From the IMG/VR virus record IMGVR_UViG_3300010233_000109, positions 10,515 to 36,226 of that record: a DNA stretch of 25,712 nt. The stretch is one strand, 5' to 3'. Position 1 is the stretch's first letter; the number at the start of each line of letters is the position of its first letter. Under the pieces are notes generated by a model. It had not been told where the DNA came from. It was given only the letters and a program-made list of their open reading frames with translations, and ran no database searches. The translations under genes and the position numbers were made by a program. Positions 10,149 through 17,137 of the stretch are shown here, piece after piece. Origin of the DNA: a virus.

Positions 10149-10167
10149 AACAAGTAATATACTTGTT
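10149..10167. repeat. Perfect inverted repeat at end of glycine-rich fibre gene
   Basis: AACAAGTA and TACTTGTT are separated by three bases, giving an 8-bp stem. The hairpin covers the stop codon of the 533-residue gene and lies in the 95-base gap before the 1959-residue gene. No T-tract follows on the minus strand, so a classical intrinsic terminator is not supported. An RNA-processing or regulatory hairpin is possible. A short GGAG/CTCC hairpin occurs in the same gap near 10121-10132. Confidence 0.4.
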
Positions 10168-11767
10168 ATCCCTGACAATATACAACAGTACCTGCTGCCC
10201 CTGCTGAGCCAGTACCACTAGGGCCAGAGCCTGCTGCGCCACCACCAGCAGAGGCAATTCCGAGCCAGGATGGTTTAGTATTGTAAATGATAACGACACA
10301 ACCGCCACCGCCGCCACCACCACCAGCCCAGCCTGCTGTGTTTGCTCCTGCTCCACCATTAGCTTGTAAAATGCCACTTCCTGCTAATACATTGGCACAA
10401 ATTAATAGAATGCCGCCTCCACCACCGCCTCCACCACCGTCAATTGCTGGGCCACCAAGAGGTGATGCTCCACCACCTCCACCAGTACCACCGGCACATG
10501 AAATAATGTTAGGAGAGCCTATTGGAGAACTACTGACTGCAATATTTGATGCTAGCCAATTACTTATAGTAAAACGAGTAATATCAAAAACTGTTGGGCT
10601 TGGATTATTACGATCGCCTCCTAAATTGGCTGGATTACCACCTGCACCACCTGTACCACCAGTTGCCACATTAGAATTAGTTCCAACATTTATAAAGCTT
10701 ACTCCAGATTGAGATCCGCTAAAATGTAAACCTGATCCTCCATCAGAACCACCGCCAGTCCAAGCCCATGTTGCTCCAAGACCCTCAGTTGTACCAACAG
10801 CATCATCACCAGAGTTATCTATAGTTCCATTAACTGTTAAAATCCCAGTACACATAATAACAAATCCACTTGTCTTAATTGTTACTAAAGGATCAACTGT
10901 AAGATTGGTGCAAACAATATTTCTATTCATAGTATATGTTTTGGTGGCTGGAACCGGCGTTAAACCTAAAACAATACTTGTTCCATCAAATGTAGCTACG
11001 CCATCAGTACCACTTCCAAAATAAGCTCTGGCTGAAGATCCAGGACTAGTTGGAATCCATGATGAGCCATTAAATGTTAGGGTTTGACCGCTAGTTGGAG
11101 CAACTGCTGATACTGAAACAGTTTGCAATTTAGCAACTATTGGACTAGGATATGTTCCAGCTAAGTCTCCGCTCGCCGCACCATTTGGTGGCAAGGCAGC
11201 AACAGTAGTTGGTATCCAAGTGGCACCATTCCACTGTAAAAATTGTCCATTTGATGGAGCTGCAGGCGAAACTGGATGACTCTGTAACTGTGCAACGGTT
11301 GGGCCAGGATAAGTTCCTGACAAATCTCCACTGGCAGCACCGCCTGGTGGTGGCGCCGCAGTAGGAGTCCATGCACCAGCAGTAAATGCTAATACTTGAC
11401 CGGCTGAAGGAGCAATATTTACGACAGGATATCCTTGCAATCCACTTACCTTAGGAGATAAAGCGGTAGAAGTGGTGCCGCCAAGATCTCCACCTAAAGT
11501 AACTATACCTAAATTAGCAGTGCTTGTACCTTTAGTAGCTTGATTGATAGTTGGAACTGTTAAGATAGCAACAAGCTCTTGTAATGCTTGTTGAACTGTT
11601 GTAGTCGTAGTGCTATTGATTACCAAAGTTGGAAACAAATCAGTTTGTGTAGCATTATGTCTAAACTCAGTACCATCGACATGCTTTTGAAAGTCGAAAC
11701 GATCGGTGACTAATCTACCGACGCCTGGAACGTAATTTGGAGATGAGGGATTTTGGCTATTTGGCAT
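10166..11767 (-). CDS. Glycine-rich tail fibre/adhesin with tandem repeats (533 aa)
   Basis: The N-terminus (to about 45) ends in DFQKHVDGTEFRHNATQ. Residues 92-240 hold three related repeats spaced about 50-53 residues, each running from a GDLxGTYPxPxVAxLQ-type segment to GQxLxxxxxxWxPT. Such repeats are frequent in phage fibre shafts. After a beta stretch (270-320) the C-terminal 190 residues are extremely glycine-rich, with Gly runs near 368-378, 426-433, 444-452 and 482-489, separated by short hydrophobic strands (ILLICANVL, CVVIIYN). The arrangement recalls the polyglycine-II sandwich adhesins known from S16-type gp38, where Gly runs form the packed core and loops bind receptor. This is an analogy, not a demonstrated homology. 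Upstream of the ATG is a moderate AAGTGAG. The long proline-rich frame on the opposite strand is its antisense shadow. Confidence 0.75.
   Translation of the reverse strand: MPNSQNPSSPNYVPGVGRLVTDRFDFQKHVDGTEFRHNATQTDLFPTLVINSTTTTTVQQALQELVAILTVPTINQATKGTSTANLGIVTLGGDLGGTTSTALSPKVSGLQGYPVVNIAPSAGQVLAFTAGAWTPTAAPPPGGAASGDLSGTYPGPTVAQLQSHPVSPAAPSNGQFLQWNGATWIPTTVAALPPNGAASGDLAGTYPSPIVAKLQTVSVSAVAPTSGQTLTFNGSSWIPTSPGSSARAYFGSGTDGVATFDGTSIVLGLTPVPATKTYTMNRNIVCTNLTVDPLVTIKTSGFVIMCTGILTVNGTIDNSGDDAVGTTEGLGATWAWTGGGSDGGSGLHFSGSQSGVSFINVGTNSNVATGGTGGAGGNPANLGGDRNNPSPTVFDITRFTISNWLASNIAVSSSPIGSPNIISCAGGTGGGGGASPLGGPAIDGGGGGGGGGILLICANVLAGSGILQANGGAGANTAGWAGGGGGGGGCVVIIYNTKPSWLGIASAGGGAAGSGPSGTGSAGAAGTVVYCQG
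11048..11494 (-). repeat. Three tandem fibre repeats (about 50 codons each)
   Basis: Within the 533-residue fibre, residues 92-137, 143-187 and 196-240 are related. Copies 2 and 3 share GAASGDL(S/A)GTYP and end in NGxxWIPT. Copy 1 is the most diverged (LGGDLGGTTS to AGAWTPT). They probably form repeated beta elements of a trimeric shaft. Confidence 0.75.
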
Positions 11768-11787
11768 TATGTAAGCTCACTTTGATA

Positions 11788-12453
11788 TTATGCTTTCTTA
11801 TTAGTTCTTATTATCTTAACAACTGAGTTGTATTTTAATCCAAATTTTTCGGCTAATTGTCGTTTGGTATGATCACCAATATTCCACAAACTAATAATTT
11901 CGTTTTTTACAGATAGTGGTATTCTAAATGAAAAATCCTGTTTTAGAGCAGACTCTCTATTTTGCCGTTTACGCTCCTCTGAAATAGGATCCCTATATTT
12001 TCGTGAGGATTGTGATTTAATCATATTTTGTCTAGTTTCAATTGAGTGCGTTTTATTAGACATTCCATTATTTTTACCCGCATTAGCTTTTGATATTTTC
12101 TGTCTTGTCTCTATAGACGGAGATAGTCCTGATGCACCCTCACCACCATCAGTTAAATTATATCCAAAAGTATTTTGATATCTTGCAATATTAGTTTTGT
12201 AATAAGCAATCCAATGCATTTCTTTTGTAAAAATTTCATCTTCTAGATCACACTCGTCAATAATTTCTAAACAGAAATTGTCTTTTCCATATTTTGCTAT
12301 AGCTGCATGTATTGGCTGAAATTGATTTGGACCAGCATTTCTATGATTCGCTACATAAATGTGTCTTTTGAATCTAGCATTAGGGTTTTTAGATTTGCCT
12401 ATATAGATTTTGCCGTTGATTTTGTTTGTAATTTTATAGACGTAAAAGGGCAT
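11788..12453 (-). CDS. GIY-YIG homing endonuclease with NUMOD3-like motifs
   Basis: The protein opens with MPFYVYKITN (GIY variant) and KIYIGKS (YIG), followed by an Arg-containing NARFKRH and, near residue 118, GYNLTDGGEG. These are the conserved elements of a GIY-YIG nuclease catalytic domain. Two SIETRQ-type segments (SIETRQKISKANAGK and HSIETRQNMIKSQ) match the NUMOD3 DNA-binding motif of homing endonucleases, and the C-terminus (LAEKFGLKYNSVVKII) looks like a helix-turn-helix. It is free-standing, between two tail genes on the same strand, as T4 seg genes are. I chose the ATG at 12453 because it begins the family's first strand; an ATG at 12459 is equally possible and neither has a clear ribosome site. 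A longer TTG-initiated frame would extend into the upstream tail gene and is unlikely. Confidence 0.88.
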   Translation of the reverse strand: MPFYVYKITNKINGKIYIGKSKNPNARFKRHIYVANHRNAGPNQFQPIHAAIAKYGKDNFCLEIIDECDLEDEIFTKEMHWIAYYKTNIARYQNTFGYNLTDGGEGASGLSPSIETRQKISKANAGKNNGMSNKTHSIETRQNMIKSQSSRKYRDPISEERKRQNRESALKQDFSFRIPLSVKNEIISLWNIGDHTKRQLAEKFGLKYNSVVKIIRTNKKA

Positions 12454-12478
12454 AATCATCTGCGAAAATATGCACAGA

Positions 12479-14422
12479 TTATGGCAGAATAATAGCGTGT
12501 GTGTGGCCAAGTACCATTTGTACAGTGCCGTCTATTATTACATGATTATGACCCTGGCTAACGGCTGTAGTTTGATTGATTTGTCCTATTGACAAAACCT
12601 TTTCATTTACAACAATCTCGTGACTGTGTGGCGGAAGACCAAGACCAAAACCAAGACTTGTATTGAGTTTCTTGGGGAAATCAGCAGTATTTCTGAAGAC
12701 GCGAATCTGGTAAGCTGGGTCATACTTACGAATTCTAAACGTTCTAAGTTTTTGACCACCTTGTTGTCCCAAAATAGTATTGTTACGAGTTACGCCAGCA
12801 ACTTCATATCTAAACTCTTCGTTATCATTTTGATCAAACAAAATCAAAATATCTCTTGTTTTAATCGTCGGAACAGTTAATGTCCAAAGACCCAATGGAA
12901 ATTCCGATTCCATTCCAGCTTCATACATCTTTAGATTTTCTTCAGTTGGGTCTGGTCTAACCAAAATTCTACCATCAGATCTTCTTGGATTAAAATACTG
13001 CTCATATCCGAAAACAAACTTCGTTCCATAACAGAATGGACATCTATCATCTGGATACTCACTAGATGCCAAATAACACGAACATGTTACGCCAGTTTGC
13101 ACTCTCTTAATTAGAACTGCCGGACGACCGTCGACAGATAATAGAACATCTTGCCTTTGCGTATTCTGATCTTGTAATGAGAATCCACGATAGATGTTAT
13201 AATTACCATTGGCATCAATACATCCCATCTCTCCACCAATATAGCTGCCTACACACGTGCCATTTAGAAGTTGAACTGGATCTGTTCTGTGATATCCGGC
13301 ATAGTCATATGGCGGGAAAGTTATGTTGGCAGTGTCAGCAGCAGATAAGTCGGTTGATAGAACGTCTTGCGTTACCTGGCGATAACCATCTAGAATAGTA
13401 AATGGAAAGTTAGGATACTCAAAACGCGTTTGACAAACATAAATATTGTCCCAGCGATTATCTTCTTCAATAGCCATTACGCTAACAAGCGGAGTGTATG
13501 TGTTGTATCCATCAAAACCAGAAACTGTATGACTTGTGATTGGAGTAGAGTTAAAACCTCTTCCTCCAGGAAGGCCAATAGCCCCGCCAACAGTTTGTGC
13601 CGTGAAGTAATCGCCTAGATGAAATTTGGTAGTCTCTGTAATAGAGAAACTTAGGATGCCATTAGAAACTACGGTACCATTAGCTGCCCATACAAAATTG
13701 TTGCCATATCCATCAACTAGGCTGCCAGATAGAGAACCGATGGTCTCAAATTTGGCACTAGAATATCCGTCGATTCTTTCCTCAACACAAAGAATTTTCC
13801 AAGTCTCATTGCGTGGTGTTAATCCAACCAATGCCAAAGAATTTATTGTGCCAGTGCCAACGTTACTTGGATTTGGTAAATAGTATTGTAGATTTGATTG
13901 TAAAGCCAAATGAGCTGGAGTATTAGCTCCTGCTGATGGAACAATCAAGTTATGGTTAACTGGATCAACGGCCAAGTATCTAATTAGCTCTATTCCTACC
14001 TGTACAATACCGGTAGCTGGAAAACCAGTTACATCAAGTAGCGGAACGATTAAGTCAGTGGCCGACATATTGGATCTTAATATACTACTTGGATAGAACC
14101 TAACATTATCATGTGATATTGGCAAGTAATTTAAGAACGAGATCACATTAGGATCATACTCTACTGGCCTAAGTGAGAACCAATAATCTTGACCAGGATT
14201 AAGTCCAATTATATTGGCTGAAACCGAGCCATCAATAACTACAAGTTTAACACCTTCTTTGAATACGGTGTCCTGAGATGTAGAATAATAAAGGTGGTAA
14301 GCTATTTTGTTTCTTTGATTATCTGGATAGGCAATAAACCACTCTAAAGTAGCGGATTGACCGTCACCCAAAGACAAAGCATGTTTTAGCCCACTTAACA
14401 GAGGGTTAGCATAATGAACCAT
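12479..14422 (-). CDS. Baseplate/tail protein with FN3-like, shared, Cys-cluster and HxH regions (647 aa)
   Basis: Residues 25-92 look like a fibronectin type III domain (TLEWFIAYP, AYHLYYST, IIGLNPGQDYWFSLRPVEY). Residues 191-279 are the block shared with the sheath. At 447-464 two Cys pairs, CSC and CPFC, followed by YGTKFVFGYEQYFNPRR, suggest a metal-binding knuckle. The C-terminal 50 residues carry three HxH motifs (HSH 599-601, HNH 625-627, HTH 640-642). In T4 gp12 and gp37 HxH motifs from three chains bind metal in trimeric fibre tips, so this protein may be a trimeric spike or short-fibre component. The upstream region shows no Shine-Dalgarno; instead an 11-bp inverted repeat lies immediately before the ATG. 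A tail or baseplate role is well supported by context; the exact position in the particle is not known. Confidence 0.7.
   Translation of the reverse strand: MVHYANPLLSGLKHALSLGDGQSATLEWFIAYPDNQRNKIAYHLYYSTSQDTVFKEGVKLVVIDGSVSANIIGLNPGQDYWFSLRPVEYDPNVISFLNYLPISHDNVRFYPSSILRSNMSATDLIVPLLDVTGFPATGIVQVGIELIRYLAVDPVNHNLIVPSAGANTPAHLALQSNLQYYLPNPSNVGTGTINSLALVGLTPRNETWKILCVEERIDGYSSAKFETIGSLSGSLVDGYGNNFVWAANGTVVSNGILSFSITETTKFHLGDYFTAQTVGGAIGLPGGRGFNSTPITSHTVSGFDGYNTYTPLVSVMAIEEDNRWDNIYVCQTRFEYPNFPFTILDGYRQVTQDVLSTDLSAADTANITFPPYDYAGYHRTDPVQLLNGTCVGSYIGGEMGCIDANGNYNIYRGFSLQDQNTQRQDVLLSVDGRPAVLIKRVQTGVTCSCYLASSEYPDDRCPFCYGTKFVFGYEQYFNPRRSDGRILVRPDPTEENLKMYEAGMESEFPLGLWTLTVPTIKTRDILILFDQNDNEEFRYEVAGVTRNNTILGQQGGQKLRTFRIRKYDPAYQIRVFRNTADFPKKLNTSLGFGLGLPPHSHEIVVNEKVLSIGQINQTTAVSQGHNHVIIDGTVQMVLGHTHAIILP
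13586..13852 (-). repeat. Domain shared between sheath and 647-aa tail protein (copy 2)
   Basis: Residues 191-279 match sheath residues 149-245, including NETWKILCV, AKFETIGSLSG, NFVWAANGTVVSNGI and SFSITETT. The short stretch before it (YYLPNPSNVG) also resembles the sheath (FYTPLSTNVG), so the homologous unit may begin slightly earlier. Confidence 0.75.
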
Positions 14423-14455
14423 ACTATAATTCTATTTTATTCGGAGAATTATAGT
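14423..14455. repeat. 11-bp perfect inverted repeat before the 647-aa gene
   Basis: ACTATAATTCT (14423-14433) and AGAATTATAGT (14445-14455) flank 11 bases. In the minus-strand mRNA the hairpin ends at the base before the start codon, where a ribosome site would be expected. It could control translation, act as an operator in this divergent promoter region, or mark the edge of the homing-endonuclease insertion. Confidence 0.55.
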
Positions 14456-14465
14456 AATATTGCTA
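14452..14465. promoter_or_regulatory. 14-bp near-palindrome in divergent region (copy 2)
   Basis: TAGTAATATTGCTA is identical to 3267-3280 and lies between the 647-aa gene (minus) and the LAGLIDADG gene (plus). TGTTATAT follows at 14468-14475. A related but not identical sequence, GTTAATATGCTGAC, is at 18127-18140 in another divergent region. Confidence 0.35.
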
Positions 14466-14493
14466 GATGTTATATATGAACATGAGGGCCGTC

Positions 14494-15312
14494 ATGCCAA
14501 GTTTAGAGTCCATAAATAATTTGAAGTCAAAAGAAAAAGAAATTTGCGAATTATATGCAAGCGGAGAATCTTCGAATAAAATTGCCGCCAAACTGCAACT
14601 ATCAAAATCAAGCGTTAAGAAAACGCTTAAAAACCATGGTGTCATTATCAGAGACGCCTCTTTTTCACATCAAATATATGGAGTTAACGAAAATATCTTT
14701 GAAAATATAGACTCACATGAAAAAGCATACTGGGTTGGATTTTTAACAGCAGATGGAACTATTACTGGCGGAAGATTAAAACTAGCATTGGCAGTTAAAG
14801 ATATAAAACATTTATATGCATTCAAAAAGTTTATGGGATCAACACACCCAATACTTACTTATAAACAATTGCAAGGCAAAACATCAGCCGTTAAAAACAA
14901 AGAGAAAGACTATTACTACGCAATAATAGGATTCTCAAATAAAAAACTAATACAAGACTTATCTAAATACTCAATCACAAAACGTAAAAGTTTTACTGTA
15001 AAATTTGGACAGAATATCCCCCATAAATATATGTGCAGCTATATGGCCGGCTTAGTTGATGGCGACGGATTTATTACCGTTAGTAATGATAATATTCATT
15101 TTGGATTTGTTTCTCACGAAAAATTCGCACAAGATTTTCAAAACTACTTAATGAAAGTATGCGATTTGCAAGAAAATAAGCTGGCCGACCATGAAAACGT
15201 TAAGAGCGTTAGATATGGCGGAAAACAAGTAAAAAGAATACTGGAATTTTTGTATTCTGACACGCCTGTCTTCTTGGAAAGAAAGAAAAGCAAATTAGAC
15301 TTTTTCCAATAG
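14494..15312 (+). CDS. LAGLIDADG homing endonuclease with N-terminal HTH
   Basis: Two LAGLIDADG helices are visible: AYWVGFLTADGTI and, about 105 residues later, SYMAGLVDGDGFI. The acidic residues of each motif would bind the catalytic metals, so one chain has both active-site halves. The N-terminal 50 residues (EICELYASGESSNKIAAKLQLSKSSVKKTLKNHG) resemble a resolvase-type helix-turn-helix. I chose the ATG at 14494 because GAGGG lies five bases upstream; in-frame ATGs at 14467, 14476 and 14482 lack this. The gene is alone on the plus strand, between minus-strand genes, as expected for a mobile free-standing endonuclease. Its last 18 bases overlap the 3' end of the convergent metalloprotease-like gene, so either insertion was very precise or that gene's last codons were altered by it. 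Confidence 0.88.
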   Translation: MPSLESINNLKSKEKEICELYASGESSNKIAAKLQLSKSSVKKTLKNHGVIIRDASFSHQIYGVNENIFENIDSHEKAYWVGFLTADGTITGGRLKLALAVKDIKHLYAFKKFMGSTHPILTYKQLQGKTSAVKNKEKDYYYAIIGFSNKKLIQDLSKYSITKRKSFTVKFGQNIPHKYMCSYMAGLVDGDGFITVSNDNIHFGFVSHEKFAQDFQNYLMKVCDLQENKLADHENVKSVRYGGKQVKRILEFLYSDTPVFLERKKSKLDFFQ

Positions 15313-15819
15313 GACCGACTCTAACTCGTCTCTTTTATTTTTATTATCTATCTCATGATGATCTAATAGCTCTTCTACATACTGTTCCGCCTCATCTTTG
15401 CCAAATTGTTCAGCGATATACTCTACTTGATTAGAAAATCCTTCCCTTTCGTACGGATTATCTAAATAACTTCCATCATCCGAGCTTTTGGTTGCTTTAT
15501 TTCCAGTTGTTTGCTGAAGCCAATGAGTCATCTCATGGACGCCGTAAGAGAAATCTTCAAAAAAGTCAGCATCTGTCAATAGTTTGTAATTGAAAATGAT
15601 TACACCATGATCGGTTTTAGCGGACACATCTAGTTCTCCAAACATCATTGGAATGTAGTCAAGCTCTTCAATACTTACTCCATACTCCTCAAATACTTTC
15701 TGTACCACATCGTTCTTTTTTAGATATTCTCGCATTTTCTTAATCATGCGATCTAAAGACTTATAGGGCAGTTTTTTGACCTGGGAGAGCGGAATTTCTT
15801 TTTCTTTTTGCACGGCCAT
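15295..15819 (-). CDS. HExxH zinc metalloprotease-like protein (174 aa)
   Basis: The central motif SYGVHEMTHWLQQTTGN contains HEMTH (residues 95-99), the zinc-binding HExxH signature in which His95 and His99 bind zinc and Glu96 is the catalytic base. A downstream acidic segment NPYEREGFSN (121-130) could supply the third ligand, as in gluzincin-type enzymes. The rest is charged and largely helical (DRMIKKMREYLKK, EYIAEQFGKDEAEQYVEELL). No signal peptide is visible, so it probably acts in the cytoplasm or in the virion. Substrate and role are unknown: prohead or virion protein maturation, host-factor cleavage or a non-catalytic role are all possible. The gene starts 33 bases from the divergent 2H phosphoesterase gene with no clear ribosome site. 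Its C-terminus overlaps the LAGLIDADG gene by 18 bases. Confidence 0.6.
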   Translation of the reverse strand: MAVQKEKEIPLSQVKKLPYKSLDRMIKKMREYLKKNDVVQKVFEEYGVSIEELDYIPMMFGELDVSAKTDHGVIIFNYKLLTDADFFEDFSYGVHEMTHWLQQTTGNKATKSSDDGSYLDNPYEREGFSNQVEYIAEQFGKDEAEQYVEELLDHHEIDNKNKRDELESVLLEKV

Positions 15820-15823
15820 ACAA

Positions 15824-15843
15824 GTATGGTTAAATAGTCATAC
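15824..15843. promoter_or_regulatory. Short inverted repeat in 33-bp divergent intergenic region
   Basis: GTATG and CATAC flank a 10-base AT-rich centre (GTTAAATAGT) between the divergent metalloprotease-like and 2H phosphoesterase genes. So small a region must hold the control signals of both genes if they start here, and the repeat could be an operator. The arms are short, so chance is possible. Confidence 0.25.
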
Positions 15844-15852
15844 GAGGTCATC

Positions 15853-16470
15853 ATGGCATTTTTAGGAATTAGAGTCCCGCAGACAGTCGGCAAACAATTG
15901 TCAAAAATAGACGTTCCCGGCGAAAAAAGCAGTACGTCAGAATTACACATAACTCTCTTATATTTTGGCAAGCAATGGCCAGTATCAGAAATTTCCAAAG
16001 CTCTGGAAGCTTGCTACGAAGTAACTTCCAAATTCAATCCATTCTTTGCCAAATTGACAAAGGTAACTTCCTTCTCAAAACTACCTAATGACAAATTCCC
16101 TGTCATTAGTAAAGTGGAGTCTGAAGAACTTCATCAACTACGAACTATGTTGGCTAATAAGTTTGACGAAGAAAAAATAGAGTTCTCCAAAACTTACAAA
16201 GACTTTAATCCACATGTTACGCTATCATATTCTGATACGGCACCTGAAGAGATTGAGTTTGCCCCAATAGAGTTTGCTATTGAGGAAGTAATATTGTGGG
16301 GAGGTGACCATGGTGAGGATCGAATTTTCGTTACTCTGCCACTTGGTGGCACCCAGTTCGATAAAGATGCTATGCGATTGAAGAAATCTGAAATCCTTGA
16401 TAAGATAGCCAAAAATCTTATGCAAGAGTTCTTTACTCCATCAATTGAGCGCAGAGAAACAGAACGATGA
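15853..16470 (+). CDS. 2H phosphoesterase superfamily protein
   Basis: Two HxT motifs define the family: HITLLYFG (His32, Thr34) and HVTLSYSD (His121, Thr123), 89 residues apart, each at the end of a predicted strand. 2H enzymes (LigT/RNA 2'-5' ligase-like, cyclic phosphodiesterases, and the phage anti-CBASS enzyme Acb1) use both His-Thr pairs on 2',3'-cyclic or 2'-5' phosphodiester bonds. The overall length of 205 residues includes a C-terminal charged helical extension (170-205) not needed for the fold. The ATG has GAGG five bases upstream. The facing neighbour across a 51-base gap is a Pnk-like kinase, which suggests RNA end processing; cyclic-nucleotide or signal degradation against host defence is the main alternative. 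Sequence alone does not decide between them. Confidence 0.75.
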   Translation: MAFLGIRVPQTVGKQLSKIDVPGEKSSTSELHITLLYFGKQWPVSEISKALEACYEVTSKFNPFFAKLTKVTSFSKLPNDKFPVISKVESEELHQLRTMLANKFDEEKIEFSKTYKDFNPHVTLSYSDTAPEEIEFAPIEFAIEEVILWGGDHGEDRIFVTLPLGGTQFDKDAMRLKKSEILDKIAKNLMQEFFTPSIERRETER

Positions 16471-16521
16471 TATATTTGGTTTATCATAGAATCTATTTGA
16501 CATGTAATGCGAAATGATTTC

Positions 16522-17127
16522 TTAAATTCTATATCTTTCAGAAAAAACTTTAGCTACTTTTAGTATTGTAATAAAGGAAGCTTTTTTTTCTTCAAAAGGC
16601 AATTCCAATTGTGGATTTGGTTTTGATACCTCTTCTTCGAATAAAGGATTTCCTGCTTCATCAGTTTTAGATACCATACGCTTTTTGTCCCACCATGGTG
16701 GAATAAATTCTTTTTGAAAACTATCACTCATACTTTTATGTGCAAATTCAGGAACACCATGCTGCTGTCGTTTAAAAGCTTCACCTTGGTCTGCCACCAC
16801 TTCATTAATGCCAAAACTATAATCATGAGCTTCGGCAAGAGTCTTATATGGCGAAAGCTCCCAGGCACTTAAATTGGTGTTGTCAACAATAATTAGATCT
16901 ATATTTTCACTAATTGCTTTCATAAACTTTTTGAAACAGTACTTATGTGCATCAGATATTTTAGTACGATCAAATGCATAAGTGCCGCCGCCTAGTTCAT
17001 AAAAGAAATCGTCTGCACTACAAATTGCTGTAGTTTTGCCCTCTGATTTGGCCTTGTCAATTAACTGTTTGGCTAATGAACTTTTACCAGATCCCGGAAT
17101 AGCCCTCATTGCTATTACTTGTCCCAT
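16522..17127 (-). CDS. P-loop kinase, polynucleotide kinase-like (AAA_33 type)
   Basis: The N-terminus is strand-P-loop: MGQVIAMRAIPGSGKSSLAK, with Lys15-Ser16 as the Walker A nucleotide-binding residues. SADDFF (38-42) matches the catalytic Asp region of T4 Pnk kinase domains, VDNTN (81-85) follows a hydrophobic strand, and FKRQQHGVPE (118-127) resembles the Arg-containing lid seen in N4BP2/Pnk-like proteins. The likely reaction is ATP-dependent phosphorylation of a 5'-OH nucleic-acid end, but small-molecule kinases share this fold. No phosphatase or ligase domain is attached; residues 140-201 are charged and end in a hydrophobic helix. The ATG has a strong AAGGAG that overlaps the stop of the preceding structural gene (10-base gap), so the two are translationally linked. 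Confidence 0.75.
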   Translation of the reverse strand: MGQVIAMRAIPGSGKSSLAKQLIDKAKSEGKTTAICSADDFFYELGGGTYAFDRTKISDAHKYCFKKFMKAISENIDLIIVDNTNLSAWELSPYKTLAEAHDYSFGINEVVADQGEAFKRQQHGVPEFAHKSMSDSFQKEFIPPWWDKKRMVSKTDEAGNPLFEEEVSKPNPQLELPFEEKKASFITILKVAKVFSERYRI

Positions 17128-17137
17128 ACTTATCTCC

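Noticed and set aside
10287-10712. Plus-strand proline-rich open frame (long Pro runs)
   Set aside because: It is the exact antisense of the glycine-rich region of the minus-strand fibre gene (GGN codons read as NCC); it has no ribosome site and no domain.
12454-12510. N-terminal extension of the GIY-YIG gene from a TTG codon
   Set aside because: The extension reads into the upstream tail gene and has no family similarity; the nuclease fold begins at MPFYVYK.
16467-16487. ATGATA/TATCAT hairpin between the convergent 2H and kinase genes
   Set aside because: A 6-bp AT-rich stem without a T-tract is too weak to be called a terminator.
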